A DNA stretch of 64,000 nucleotides from the NCBI RefSeq assembly GCF_029917005.1, contig NZ_CP123967.1:1922001-1986000 (forward strand), given 5' to 3'. Below are positions 26,637-36,500 of the stretch, one piece after another. Below the pieces are notes generated by a model, which searched no databases, had not been told where the DNA came from, and saw only the letters and a program-made list of their open reading frames with translations. The position numbers were made by a program, and so were the translations under genes. Position 1 is the stretch's first letter, and each line of letters begins with the position of its first letter. The stretch is from Tessaracoccus lacteus (lineage in GTDB: Bacteria; Actinomycetota; Actinomycetes; Propionibacteriales; Propionibacteriaceae).

Positions 26637-26654
26637 TGAATGTAGTTTCGTAAA

Positions 26655-27365
26655 TCAGGCACGCCCGTCCGGCGTCAGCAGATCCGGGCGACGCCTGCGC
26701 GTGCGCTCCACGGCCTGCTCCCGGCGCCACTTCGCGACGAGGCCATGGTTGCCGCTCAGCAGCACCTGGGGCACCTCGCGCCCCCTCCACACCGGCGGCT
26801 TGGTGTAGTTCGGGTACTCGAGCAGGGACTCATTCCCGGCCGAGTGCGACTCCTCCGCCAGCGACTCCGGGTTCCCGATCACGCCGGGTAGGAGGCGCAC
26901 GACGGCCTCGATGACAGCCAGCGAGGCCACCTCTCCCCCGTTGAGGACGTAGTCGCCCAGGGACACCTCGAAGACCTCGTAGTGCTCGACGCAGTGGTCG
27001 ATGACGCGCTGGTCGATGCCCTCGTAGCGGCCGCACGCGAACACGAGCCGCTGCTTCGCGGCCAGTTCGTAGGCGAGCTCCTGTGTGAAGGGGCGGCCGG
27101 CCGGCGTGGGCACCACGATCGTCATGGGCGCGAGGTCGAGCTCCTCGAGGGCGTCGAGCGCCTCGCCCCACGGCTCGGGCTTCATGACCATGCCGGCTCC
27201 ACCGCCGTAGGGGGTGTCGTCGGTGGTGTTGTGCCGGTCGTGCGTCCAGCCTCGCAGGTCGTGGACCCCCAGCTCGACTATCCCCGAGGAGATGGCCTTG
27301 CCGACGAGGCTCAGGTGCAGCGGGGCGAAGTAGTCGGGGAAGATGCTGACGACGTCGATCCTCAT
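26655..27365 (-). CDS. trmD: tRNA (guanine37-N1)-methyltransferase
   Basis: A 236-residue SPOUT-class enzyme that makes m1G37 in tRNAs, preventing +1 frameshifting. The knotted SAM-binding region is plain: [39 protein letters not shown] and LLPGVIGN. The C-terminal domain has [19 protein letters not shown]. It overlaps the end of rimM by 4 bases (ATGA), as is usual. Confidence 0.96.
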   Translation of the reverse strand: MRIDVVSIFPDYFAPLHLSLVGKAISSGIVELGVHDLRGWTHDRHNTTDDTPYGGGAGMVMKPEPWGEALDALEELDLAPMTIVVPTPAGRPFTQELAYELAAKQRLVFACGRYEGIDQRVIDHCVEHYEVFEVSLGDYVLNGGEVASLAVIEAVVRLLPGVIGNPESLAEESHSAGNESLLEYPNYTKPPVWRGREVPQVLLSGNHGLVAKWRREQAVERTRRRRPDLLTPDGRA

Positions 27366-27883
27366 TCGACGTCCTCCAGCAGGCCGGGGACGTCGGCCAG
27401 CTGCACGTGTCCCGAGGCGAGGTCGACGACGGGGACCAGCGCGCTGACGAACGGCACGAGCCGCTCCTCGCCTGTGACGTCGACCTGGAGCACCTCCTGA
27501 GCCGGCATGTGCAGCACCTCGGTGACCGTGCCCACCTGGGCACCGCGGTGGTCGAGGACCTTCAGCCCGACGAGTTGCCGGTCGAAGTACTCCTCCGGCT
27601 CGCTCGGGCGTTCGTCCGACGGCACCAGGGCGTGGAGCAGGAGACCGGTCAGCGCCTCGACGGCGGTGCGGTCGGGGTAGCCCACCAGCGTGACCGCCAG
27701 CCGACCGCGGTTCCAGCGCACCTGATCGATCTCGACGCTGCGACCCGTGTCGCCGAGGCGCAGCGAGACGCCCGGCCGGAACCGGCGCGCGGGCTCGTCG
27801 GTGCGCAGCTCGACGGCGATCTCACCGCGGATGCCTACGGCGCGCCCGAACCGGCCCACCGTCACCTCAACCTGCTCTGACAC
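27362..27883 (-). CDS. rimM: Ribosome maturation factor RimM
   Basis: A 173-residue 16S rRNA processing factor that helps assemble the 30S head by binding S19. The N-terminal RimM barrel starts [20 protein letters not shown], followed by the PRC-barrel domain (about 95-165; [19 protein letters not shown]). It has a GTG start. It lies between khpA and trmD in the standard order. Confidence 0.94.
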   Translation of the reverse strand: MSEQVEVTVGRFGRAVGIRGEIAVELRTDEPARRFRPGVSLRLGDTGRSVEIDQVRWNRGRLAVTLVGYPDRTAVEALTGLLLHALVPSDERPSEPEEYFDRQLVGLKVLDHRGAQVGTVTEVLHMPAQEVLQVDVTGEERLVPFVSALVPVVDLASGHVQLADVPGLLEDVE

Positions 27884-27974
27884 GTGCTTGCTCCTGGAAA
27901 GTCGGGGGGAATGCGGCGACGCCGACCGGATCAGGCTCGAAAGCCCCTCCGGTCGGCGTCGACGTATGGTGTGC

Positions 27975-28223
27975 TCAGCGGCGGCGGGGACGGTCCACGT
28001 CGACGAAGTCCACGCGGACGCTCTCCTTGCCGGCCAGCGCGCCGATGACCGTGCGCAGCGCCTGGGCGGTGCGGCCCTGGCGGCCGATCACCTTGCCGAC
28101 ATCGTCGGGGTGCACGCGCACCTCGAGCAGCCGGCCGCGACGCAGGTCCTTGTCCTTGACGTTCACGTCGTCGGGGTTCGACACGATCCCCGCGACGAGG
28201 TGCTCAAGGGCGTCGGCAAGCAT
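27975..28223 (-). CDS. khpA: KH-domain RNA-binding protein
   Basis: An 82-residue single KH domain with the GxxG loop in VIGRQGRTAQALR. KhpA proteins bind RNA, often with KhpB/Jag, and affect small-RNA function and cell size in Gram-positives. It follows rpsP by 2 bases. GTG 28229, which overlaps the rpsP stop, is an alternative start two codons upstream. The C-terminus ends in a basic RPRRR tail. Confidence 0.9.
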   Translation of the reverse strand: MLADALEHLVAGIVSNPDDVNVKDKDLRRGRLLEVRVHPDDVGKVIGRQGRTAQALRTVIGALAGKESVRVDFVDVDRPRRR

Positions 28224-28225
28224 GG

Positions 28226-28684
28226 TCACTCGCCCTCGGCGGGAGCCTCAGCGGAGGCGTCCTCGGCAACGGCCTCGGTGGCCTTCTTGGCGGCGTCCTC
28301 GTCGGCCTTCTTCTTGGCCTTGGAGATGGCCGGGGCGGTGGCGCCGGCGTCCTCGGCCAGGGCCTTGGCGAACTCGGCCTCGCGGTCGCGACGCTCGGGC
28401 TGCGGGTCAACGCCCGACGGCGTGGTGTCGCCGGAGAACTTCTGCCAGTCGCCGGTCCGCTTGAGGATGGCGACGACGGCCTCGGTCGGCTGGGCGCCGA
28501 CGGACAGCCAGTACTGGGCGCGCTCGGAGTCGACGCGGATCACGCTGGGATCGTTCTTCGGGTGGTACAGGCCGATCTCCTCGATGGCCTGACCGTCGCG
28601 CTTGGCGCGGGAGTCGATGACGATGATGCGGTAGTGGGGCGAGCGAATCTTGCCGAGACGCTTCAGACGAATCTTGGTAGCCAC
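28226..28684 (-). CDS. rpsP: 30S ribosomal protein S16
   Basis: A 152-residue protein: an 80-residue S16 core ([21 protein letters not shown] ... [17 protein letters not shown]) plus a C-terminal tail of about 65 residues rich in Ala, Glu and Lys ([20 protein letters not shown]). Such tails occur in actinobacterial S16 but this one is long. It starts with GTG. It is first gene of the rpsP-khpA-rimM-trmD operon. Confidence 0.95.
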   Translation of the reverse strand: MATKIRLKRLGKIRSPHYRIIVIDSRAKRDGQAIEEIGLYHPKNDPSVIRVDSERAQYWLSVGAQPTEAVVAILKRTGDWQKFSGDTTPSGVDPQPERRDREAEFAKALAEDAGATAPAISKAKKKADEDAAKKATEAVAEDASAEAPAEGE

Positions 28685-28833
28685 GAGTGTGGTTTCTCCT
28701 GTTTACTCAAAGTGCCTGCCGGGCAGGCGAGCCGGATGGACGCGCTTCGCGTGTGGGGCACACTCCGCGCAAACCTGTGGGGCCTTGAGTCCACGTGAGA
28801 GGGCGCGGACAAAAAGCTGCATCCGACATTGTG
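28685..28833 (-). promoter_or_regulatory. rpsP leader with hairpins
   Basis: CACAAT on the minus strand (complement of 28828-28833) may be the -10 element, giving a leader of about 135 bases. It holds a hairpin GCCTGC/GCAGGC (28714-28719 with 28723-28728) about 30 bases before the GTG, and other short GC palindromes upstream. This could be an autoregulatory region; that is inference. Confidence 0.35.
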
Positions 28834-28874
28834 CCAGATTCCGCCCCGCTCCCCCAAACGCCGTGGTCAGCACC

Positions 28875-29219
28875 TCAGCCCCAGCCCAGGTCGTGCAACG
28901 CATGCTCCTCGATGCCGTGGTAGTGCCCGAGCTCGTGGAGCAGGGTGACCCAGATCTCGTCGTAGAGGTGGTCCTCGTCGGAACACATGCGGGTGAGCGG
29001 CCCGCGGAACAGCACGACTCTGTCGGGCAGCTGCCCGAACCCGTACTGGTCACGTTCGGTCAGCGCGGTGCCCTCGTACCAGCCGAGCGTGTCCGAGCCG
29101 TCCTCCGGCTCGTCCTCGATGACGAAGATGAGGTTGTCGAGGCCGTCGGTGAGTCGCTCGGGCAGCTGGCCCAGCGCCTCCTCGACGAGGGCCTCGAAGG
29201 CGTCGGCGGTGATGTCCAT
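28875..29219 (-). CDS. Metallopeptidase family protein (zincin)
   Basis: A 114-residue protein of the small Zincin_1 family. The zinc motif HELGHYHGIEE gives ligands His95 and His99, catalytic Glu96 and a third acidic ligand near Glu105. There is no signal peptide, so it is cytoplasmic. Substrate is unknown. It lies between the amidohydrolase and rpsP on the same strand; relatives are often seen near ffh/rpsP in actinobacteria. Confidence 0.88.
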   Translation of the reverse strand: MDITADAFEALVEEALGQLPERLTDGLDNLIFVIEDEPEDGSDTLGWYEGTALTERDQYGFGQLPDRVVLFRGPLTRMCSDEDHLYDEIWVTLLHELGHYHGIEEHALHDLGWG

Positions 29220-29248
29220 CCGGCAAGGGTACCCAGGCGTCCGCGTGG

Positions 29249-30322
29249 TCAGGCGACGCGCCTGCCGCGCAGGATCAGCGCGACGGGCCGGCGCAGCGTG
29301 GTGAGGTCCTCGCGGGGGTCGGCGTCCAGCACGAGGAGGTCCGCGCTCGCACCGTCGGTGAGGATGTCGGCGCCGAGCCAGGGGCGCGCGTTCCAGCTGG
29401 CCGCGCCCAGCGCGTACTCGTTGCCGGCGATCTTCGCGAGCTCGTCGATCTCGTCGCGGACCCTGCCGTGCCGCACGACGGTGCCCGCGTCCGTGCCGGA
29501 GAAGACGGTGATGCCCGCGTCGACGGCCTTGCCGATCGTCTCGTGGCGGCGGTCGTAGAGGTGGTGCATGTGCGCGAAATACGTCGGGAACCGCTCCTCG
29601 GCGGGAGCGGCGTAGTTGGGGAAGCGGTCCAGGTTGATCATGGTGGGCACCAGCGCGGTGCCGCGCCCGGCCATCTGCGCGATGACCTCGTCCGACATGC
29701 CGGTGCCGTGCTCGATGCAGTCGATTCCCGCGGCGACGAGTTCAGCGACGGACTGCTCGGCGAAGCAGTGCGCCGTGACGCGCGCGCCCTCTTCATGCGC
29801 GGCGGCGATGGCCTGTTCGGCGACGTCTGCGGGCCACAGGGGTGTCAGGTCGCCGACCGAACGGTCGATCCAGTCGCCGACGAGCTTGACCCAGCCGTCG
29901 CCGGCGCGCGCCTGGCTGCGGACCTCGGCGACCAGTTCGGCGGGCTCCACCTCCGCGGCCAGGTTGCGGATGTAGCGCTTCGGCCTTGCGATGTGGCGGC
30001 CTGCTCGGATGAGGCGCGGCTGTTCCGCGCGGCCCTGCAGCCACCGGGTGTCGGAGGCGGATCCCGCGTCGCGGATCAGCATGGTGCCGGACATCAGGTC
30101 GTCCTGCGCCTGCTGCGCCGCGACCTCGTCGGTCACGGCGCCGTCGGGTCCGAGGCCGACGTGGCAGTGCGCGTCGACGAGGCCCGGCATGACCCAGCAG
30201 CCCGTCGCGACGGTCTCGGCGCCGGCGACCGGCTCCGGGGAGATGACGCCGTCGGCGATCCAGAGATCGCGTCGTTCGCCGTCGGGAAGGACAACTCCGT
30301 CGATGTGCAGCGCGTTGCTCAT
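29249..30322 (-). CDS. Amidohydrolase family protein
   Basis: A 357-residue metal-dependent hydrolase of the amidohydrolase superfamily, imidazolonepropionase/prolidase-like branch. Metal ligands can be placed at GLVDAHCHVG (HxH), VTAHCFAEQS, CIEHGTG and the final Asp in FSGTDAGT. A Lys in WVKLVGDW is the likely carbamylated or bridging residue. The substrate is unknown. ATG 30322 has an AGGGTGG ribosome site; GTG 30331 is an alternative. It follows ffh by 41 bases. Confidence 0.88.
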   Translation of the reverse strand: MSNALHIDGVVLPDGERRDLWIADGVISPEPVAGAETVATGCWVMPGLVDAHCHVGLGPDGAVTDEVAAQQAQDDLMSGTMLIRDAGSASDTRWLQGRAEQPRLIRAGRHIARPKRYIRNLAAEVEPAELVAEVRSQARAGDGWVKLVGDWIDRSVGDLTPLWPADVAEQAIAAAHEEGARVTAHCFAEQSVAELVAAGIDCIEHGTGMSDEVIAQMAGRGTALVPTMINLDRFPNYAAPAEERFPTYFAHMHHLYDRRHETIGKAVDAGITVFSGTDAGTVVRHGRVRDEIDELAKIAGNEYALGAASWNARPWLGADILTDGASADLLVLDADPREDLTTLRRPVALILRGRRVA

Positions 30323-30363
30323 GGGTGCCACCCTAGCGCCGCCCAGCGGCGCGCCGTCTCCGG

Positions 30364-31896
30364 CTAGAACTTGGGCTTGTTCTGCTCGAACATCTTCGCC
30401 AGATCCGGTGGCAGCTGGAAGTCGTCCATGCTCTGCGGCGCCTCGGGGGCCGCCGCCTGCGGGCGCTGCTGAGGCAGCTGGCGGCCCTTGACGGGACGGG
30501 CCTTCTTGCCCTTGCGGGCCTTGCCGGGGGCCTTCTTCGTGGCGCTCGCGCCACGGGCCCTGCCCATGCCGGGCATGCCCGGCATGGGCATGCCACCGCC
30601 GGCCATGGACTCCATCATCTTGCGGGCCTCGACGAAGCGCGTGACGAGCTTGTTGACGTCCGAGACCTGCACGCCGGCGCCCTTGGCGATGCGGGCGCGG
30701 CGCGAGCCGTTGAGGATCGATACGTCGTCGCGCTCCTTGGGCGTCATCGAGTAGATGATCGCCTCGACGCGGTCGATCTCCTTCTCGTCGATCTCGTTGA
30801 TGGCGTCCTTGAACTGCCCGGCGCCCGGCAGCATGCCGAGGATCTTGCTCATCGGGCCCATCTTGCGCAGCTGCTGCATCTGCGAGAGGAAGTCCTGCAG
30901 GCCGAACTTGCCCCGGCCCATCAGCTTCTCGGCAGCGGCGCGCGACTGCTCAGCGTCGAAGGTCTTCTCCGCCTGCTCGATCAGGGTGAGGACGTCGCCC
31001 ATCCCGAGGATGCGCGAGGCCATCCGGTCGGGGTGGAACATATCGAAGTCGGCCAGCGCCTCGCCGTTGCTCGCGAACATGATCGGCTTGCCGAGCACGC
31101 GGGCGATCGACAGGGCCGCGCCGCCGCGGGCGTCGCCGTCGAGCTTGGTCAGCACGACGCCGTCGATGCCGACGCCCTCGTCGAAGGCCTTGGCGGTGTT
31201 GACGGCGTCCTGGCCGATCATGGCGTCGACGACGAATAGGGTCTCGTCGGGGTTGACGGCGGCCTTGATGTCGGCGGCCTGCTGCATCAGCTCGGCGTCG
31301 ACGCCCAGCCGACCTGCGGTGTCGACGATCACGACGTCGTGCAGCTTGGTGCGGGCGTGCTCGATGGCTCGGCGGGCCACGTCGACGGGGTCGCCTACGC
31401 CGTTGCCGGGCTCGGGCGCGAAGACCTGCACGCCGGCGCGCTGGCCGACGATCTGCAGCTGGTTGACGGCGTTGGGCCGCTGCAGGTCGGCGGCCACCAG
31501 CAGCGGGGAGTGCTGCGAGCCGGCCAACCACTTGGCGAGCTTGCCGGCCAGCGTCGTCTTACCCGCGCCCTGCAGGCCGGCGAGCATGATGACCGTCGGG
31601 GGCCGCTTCGCGAAGCGGATGGTGCGGGCCTCGCCGCCAAGGATGGAGACGAGCTCCTCGTTGACGATCTTGATGATCTGCTGCGACGGGTTGAGCGCCT
31701 TGGAGAGCTCAGCGCCGAGCGAGCGTTCCTTGACCGCCGCGACGAACTCCTTGACCACGCCGAGGTTGACGTCTGCCTCGAGGAGCGCGATGCGGATCTC
31801 GCGCATCGTGGCGTCGAGGTCGGCCTCGGTCAGCCGCCCCTTGGAGCGGAGCCCCTTGAACACCGTCGAGAGCCGGTCCTGCAGAGTGTCGAACAC
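30364..31896 (-). CDS. ffh: Signal recognition particle protein Ffh
   Basis: A 510-residue SRP GTPase that binds 4.5S RNA and signal sequences of membrane proteins. It has an N domain, a G domain with P-loop GLQGAGKTT near 107, DTAGR and TKLDGDARGG, and a Met-rich M domain from about 300. The C-terminal tail is long and basic (ATKKAPGKARKGKKARPVKG), preceded by GGGMPMPGMPGMG. The start is GTG with AAGGA upstream. It works with FtsY encoded just upstream. Confidence 0.96.
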   Translation of the reverse strand: MFDTLQDRLSTVFKGLRSKGRLTEADLDATMREIRIALLEADVNLGVVKEFVAAVKERSLGAELSKALNPSQQIIKIVNEELVSILGGEARTIRFAKRPPTVIMLAGLQGAGKTTLAGKLAKWLAGSQHSPLLVAADLQRPNAVNQLQIVGQRAGVQVFAPEPGNGVGDPVDVARRAIEHARTKLHDVVIVDTAGRLGVDAELMQQAADIKAAVNPDETLFVVDAMIGQDAVNTAKAFDEGVGIDGVVLTKLDGDARGGAALSIARVLGKPIMFASNGEALADFDMFHPDRMASRILGMGDVLTLIEQAEKTFDAEQSRAAAEKLMGRGKFGLQDFLSQMQQLRKMGPMSKILGMLPGAGQFKDAINEIDEKEIDRVEAIIYSMTPKERDDVSILNGSRRARIAKGAGVQVSDVNKLVTRFVEARKMMESMAGGGMPMPGMPGMGRARGASATKKAPGKARKGKKARPVKGRQLPQQRPQAAAPEAPQSMDDFQLPPDLAKMFEQNKPKF

Positions 31897-31951
31897 GTGG
31901 GGAGTCCTTCGTGGATGGGAGGTGCTACGCGGAAAGGATAGTTGAGGGGGC

Positions 31952-31967
31952 GGCGGAAGGCTCCGCC
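31952..31967 (-). terminator. Hairpin between ftsY and ffh
   Basis: GGCGGA (31952-31957) and TCCGCC (31962-31967) make a perfect 6-bp stem with a 4-base loop just after the ftsY stop. It is a weak terminator; a TATCCT hexamer downstream could start a separate ffh transcript. Confidence 0.4.
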
Positions 31968-31971
31968 GACC

Positions 31972-33189
31972 TCACTCGCCGAGGATGCCTGCGACGAATC
32001 CCTCGGCGTCGAAGGGCGCGAGGTCGTCGACGCCCTCGCCGAGCCCGACGAGCTTGACGGGGACGCCGAGCTCGCGCTGCACCTGCACGACGATGCCGCC
32101 CTTGGCGGAGCCGTCGAGCTTGGTCAGCACGATGCCGGTGACGTCGACCACCTCGGCGAAGATGCGGGCCTGCGTCATGCCGTTCTGGCCGGTGGTCGCG
32201 TCGAGGACGAGCAGCACCTCGGTGACGGGTGCCTTCTTCTCGATGACGCGCTTGACTTTGCCGAGCTCGTCCATCAGGCCCGTCTTGGTGTGCAGGCGGC
32301 CGGCGGTGTCGACCAGGACGACATCGGTGCCGTCGGCGGCGCCCTTCGCGACCGCGTCGAAGGCGACGGAGGCGGGGTCGGCCCCGTCGACGTCGCTGCG
32401 GACGGTCTCGACGCCGACGCGATCGCCCCAGGTGGCGAGCTGCTCAGCGGCGGCTGCGCGGAAGGTGTCGGCAGCGCCGAGCACGACGGTCTTCCCCTCC
32501 GCGACGAGCACGCGGGCAAGCTTGCCGACCGTGGTGGTCTTGCCGGTGCCGTTGACGCCGACGACCATCACGACGGCGGGGTCGCCCTCGACCGCCGGGG
32601 TCAGGTTGAGGGAACGGTCGAGCGTGGGGTCGACGAGCTTGATCAGTTCGGCGCGCAGGATCTCGCGGGCGCGCTCCGGGTCGGCGATGCCGTCGATCGC
32701 CAGCTGCGAGCGGAGCGCCTCGGTGAGCTCGGTGGCGGGTCCGACGCCCAGGTCGGAGGTGATGAGCGTGGACTCGAAGTCGTCCCACACGTCCGCGTCG
32801 AGGCGGTCGACGCTCAGCAGCTCGGACAGGGCCCTGGCCAGCGCGTTGTTGCTGCCGGCCAGCCGACGACGCAGGCGCGCCCAGCGGCTGACGGGCGCCT
32901 CCGGGGTCTCGAGGGCGGGAGTCTCAGGCTCGGCATCGACCTCGGGCTCGACGACCACGTCGGGGGAGGTCGGGGTTACCGGCTCCGCGGGCGCGACGGG
33001 CGTGGGCGCCGGGACGGCGGGCGTCTCGACGGTGGGAGCCACGACCACAGGCTCGTCCTCCGTGGTCGGCGTCAGCTCACCGCGGGATGAGCCCTCGAGT
33101 TCCTGCCTGCGCTGCTCGCGGTAGACGACGATGCCGCCCACGATCAGCGCGACTCCGATGACGGCGAGCATTACCCAGAAGATCCACAC
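31972..33189 (-). CDS. ftsY: Signal recognition particle receptor FtsY
   Basis: A 405-residue SRP receptor. The N-terminus has a real transmembrane helix (residues 2-22, WIFWVMLAVIGVALIVGGIV), then an acidic Pro/Val/Thr/Glu-rich A domain to about 100, then the NG domain with P-loop GVNGTGKTTTVGKLA near 209, DTAGRL and TKLDGSAKGG. The membrane anchor is typical of actinobacterial FtsY. The GTG start lies 12 bases after a TAGGAT hexamer (complement of 33196-33201), suggesting a leaderless message. Confidence 0.95.
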   Translation of the reverse strand: MWIFWVMLAVIGVALIVGGIVVYREQRRQELEGSSRGELTPTTEDEPVVVAPTVETPAVPAPTPVAPAEPVTPTSPDVVVEPEVDAEPETPALETPEAPVSRWARLRRRLAGSNNALARALSELLSVDRLDADVWDDFESTLITSDLGVGPATELTEALRSQLAIDGIADPERAREILRAELIKLVDPTLDRSLNLTPAVEGDPAVVMVVGVNGTGKTTTVGKLARVLVAEGKTVVLGAADTFRAAAAEQLATWGDRVGVETVRSDVDGADPASVAFDAVAKGAADGTDVVLVDTAGRLHTKTGLMDELGKVKRVIEKKAPVTEVLLVLDATTGQNGMTQARIFAEVVDVTGIVLTKLDGSAKGGIVVQVQRELGVPVKLVGLGEGVDDLAPFDAEGFVAGILGE

Positions 33190-33227
33190 GCCGCCATCCT
33201 AGTGTCTGTGGAGCTGGGCCCCGATTC

Positions 33228-33452
33228 TCAGCCCACGCGGGGTCGGGAGTTCTGGTCGCCGATGTCGTCGAGGCGCTCGAGGAACCGCGGCATATCGCCC
33301 TGACCCTCGAGGACCTCCTCGGTGCGCTCGGCAAACTGCTGCAGCCGGGGGCGGTTGGTCTGGAGCTTGCCGGAGGCAATGGCCACGACGGCCACGACGG
33401 CTCCGGCCAGCAGCACGGCAGCGAAAATCGCGAGGACGTAGGGAAACGGCAT
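33228..33452 (-). CDS. Small single-pass membrane protein, unknown function
   Basis: A 74-residue protein: one hydrophobic helix (residues 4-27, YVLAIFAAVLLAGAVVAVVA) followed by a charged cytoplasmic tail (RLQQFAERTEEVLEGQGDM). An AAAGG ribosome site precedes the ATG. It lies between smc and ftsY in the same direction and its GC3 matches the genome, so it is probably real. No family recognised. Confidence 0.6.
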   Translation of the reverse strand: MPFPYVLAIFAAVLLAGAVVAVVAIASGKLQTNRPRLQQFAERTEEVLEGQGDMPRFLERLDDIGDQNSRPRVG

Positions 33453-33565
33453 GACCGTCGCCTTTCAGGAGGAGCGGAAGCACCTCCAGTGTGCCAGCCG
33501 GGTGCCGATCGGCCGTGGTCACTGCGCGCGGCGCTCCGCTTTCGAGACCGTCGTCGCACATTTCG

Positions 33566-36500
33566 TCACTCGGAGTGCAACCGCTGGCTGACGACGGTGG
33601 AGATGCCGTCTCCTCGCATGGTGACGCCGTAGAGGGAGTCCGCGATCTCCATGGTGCGCTTCTGATGCGTGATGATCAGCAGCTGGGAGTTCGCGCGGAG
33701 CTCCTCGTAGATGCCGAGCAGGCGGCCGAGGTTGGCGTCGTCGAGGGCCGCCTCCACCTCGTCGAGGATGTAGAACGGGCTGGGCCGGGCGATGAACAGC
33801 GCGACGAGGAAAGCCACGGCCACCAGCGAGCGCTCGCCCCCCGACAGCAGGGAGAGCCGCTTGACCTGCTTGCCGGCGGGCCGGGCCTCGACGTCGACGC
33901 CGGTGTTGAGCCAGTCCCCCGGCTCGGTGAGCACCAGCTTTCCCTCGCCGCCGGGAAAGAGCCGCGAGAAGACGTCGACGAAGCTGGCTTCGACGTCGCG
34001 GTAGGCGGCCTCGAACACCTCCTGCACCCGACGGTCCACCTCCTCGACGATGCCGAGCAGGTCGCTGCGGGTCTGCTTCAGATCGTCGAGCTGTTCCGCG
34101 AGGAAGCGGTGGCGGGCCGTCATCGCGTCGAACTCCTCCAGCGCGAGCGGGTTGACCCGGCCGAGGGCCGCGAGGCTGCGTTCTGCGGAACGCAGGCGGG
34201 TGCTCTGGGCCGCCCGGTCATAGGGCACGGGGGCCGGGACCTCGTCGTCGTCGGTCAACGCCGAGCCATCGGGCCTCGTCAGGACGGGGACGGGCTCGGT
34301 AGGGCCGTACTGGGCGACGAGCTCGTCGGGCTCGAGGCCGAGGTCGCCCAACGCCTTCTCGGAGAGTTGCTCGACGCGCATGCGCAGTTCGATGCGGACC
34401 ATCTCGTCGCGGTGCGCGCCGCGGACGATCTCCTCGAGTCGGGCGGCGGCTGCCTTCGCGCGGTGCCGCGCGGCCGTGGTGCCCGCCTCGGCCTCGCGGC
34501 GGGCGGTGTCCGCGGCGTCCCGCTCGGCGGTGGCCCGGTGTCGGGCGGCGTCGACGTGCTCGGCCAGCTGGGCGGCTGCGGCGTTGACGACGGCGGCGAC
34601 CTCGGCCTCGCGGCGCAGCTGTTCGGCCCTGGCCTGGGCCTTTGCCCGCGACTGGCGCTCGTGCTGCGCCGCTCGGAGCAGGCCGTCGGCTCGGCCCGCG
34701 ACGGCCTTGAGCTGTTCCTCCAGCGACCGGACGGCCAGCCGAGCGTCCATCTCGGCCTGCCGGGCGGCCCGGGCCTGGGCGGCCTTCGCGTCTCGGTCTG
34801 CGGGGTCGGGTTCGACGGCCTCGTCCTCGGCCCCGGCCGCTGCGAGCCGCGCGGCCAACTCGTCGCGCTGGGCCTCGTCGGCGGCCCGGGTGGCGACGGC
34901 GGCCTCGATGGCCTCGGCCAGCCGCTCCGCCTCGCGGATGGCGGCGGCCTGCGCCTGCCTGGCCGCGCCCAGCCGGTCCGTGATGGCCGCCAGCCGCGCG
35001 TCGGACTCGTTGAGCGCGGCCAGGGCCGCGTCGTGCTCCGCCCGAGCCTCGGCGACGCTGTCCCGGGCCTGCTCTGCGGCGAATCGCAGCCGCTCGCCCT
35101 CGGCGACGGCCTCGGCGAGTTCGTGCCGCGCGTCGGCCAGCTGCGCCTGCACTTCCAGGAGGGAGGGCGCCGAGGAGGCGCCGCCCGTGACGAGCCAGGC
35201 GGACACCCACTCGCCCGCTCGGGTGACGGCGCTGAGCATCGGGTCGCCGGCGACGACGTCCGCGGCCTCCGCAAGGGTCTCCACGGCGACGCAGGCGCCG
35301 AGCAGCGCGTCGAGGGCGCCGTCGAGCGAGGCCGGGCCGTCGACGAGGGTGCGGGCGGACCTGGCGCCCGCGCCGGGCCGGGTGAGCGGCGCATCGGCGA
35401 TGACGAGCGGCCCGGGATCGGCGTCGGCGAGGTGCGCGGTGGCGGCGAGCGCCCCGTCGAGCCCCGCGACGACGACGGCCTCCGTCGCCCCGCGCAGGGC
35501 GGCGTCGACGGCCGACTCCCAGCCCGGCTCGACCGTCAGCAGGTCGCTGAGCCGGCCGACCACCTCCGGCCGCCCGGAGCCGAGCAGGTCCGCCGAGCCG
35601 TCCCTGCGCTCGGCCATCAGGGTCAGCGCGTCGACGCGCGCGCCGAGCGCGGCGCAGGTCCGCGAGTTGTCGGCCGCGCGCTGCGCTACCGACGACGCCT
35701 CGGCCTCGGCCGCGTCCACGGCGGCGGCGGAGCTCTCGAAGACGGCGTCCAGGTCCGTCTCGGAGGCGCCGAGCCCGGCGAGCTCCGCCTCCCCCGCGTG
35801 ATAATGAGCCGCCGCCGCGGCGGCGCGGGCGAGCGCCTCCTCGCGCCGGGCGACGAGCCGGGCGACCTCCTCCTCGGAGGCCCCGATGCGGGAGGTGACG
35901 CTGGCGAGCCTGCCGTTCAGGCGTGCGAGCCCCTCGCGCCGGTCGGCGATGGCCCGCAGTGCGGCGCCGTAGGCCTGCTCGGCGACCGCGTGCACGCGTT
36001 CGGCCTCGTTGCGGGCCGACGTGGCGGCGGCGAGCGCCTCCTCGGCCTCGGCACCGCGCTCGCGGAGCTCCTCCTCGCGGCGTCGGAACTCCGCCGCCTC
36101 GCGTTCGAGGGCCTCCGGGTCGCGGCCACCCACGTCGAGGGTCGGCTGGTTGTCGCGGGCGCGCATGCGCTCGGCGGAGATCGACACCGTCGTCGCGACC
36201 CGCTCACGCAGCGCGGCCAGCGCGTACCACTGCTCCTGGGCGGCGTCGAAGTCCTGGGCGGCGGCGCGCAGCCTCCGCTCGGCTGCCTCCTCATCGGCCT
36301 GCGCAGCGGTCACCGCGCTCTCGACGGCGGCGCGGGCTTCGGCGGCGGCCGCCTCGTCGGCGAGTTCGGCGGCCAGCTCCCGGCGGGCGGCGGCGAGGTC
36401 GTCGGCCAGTAGCCGCGCCTTCGCGTCGCGGAGCTCGGCCTGGATGACGGCAGCGCGACGGGCCGTCTGCGCCTGCCTCCCGAGCGGCCCCAGCTGGCGC

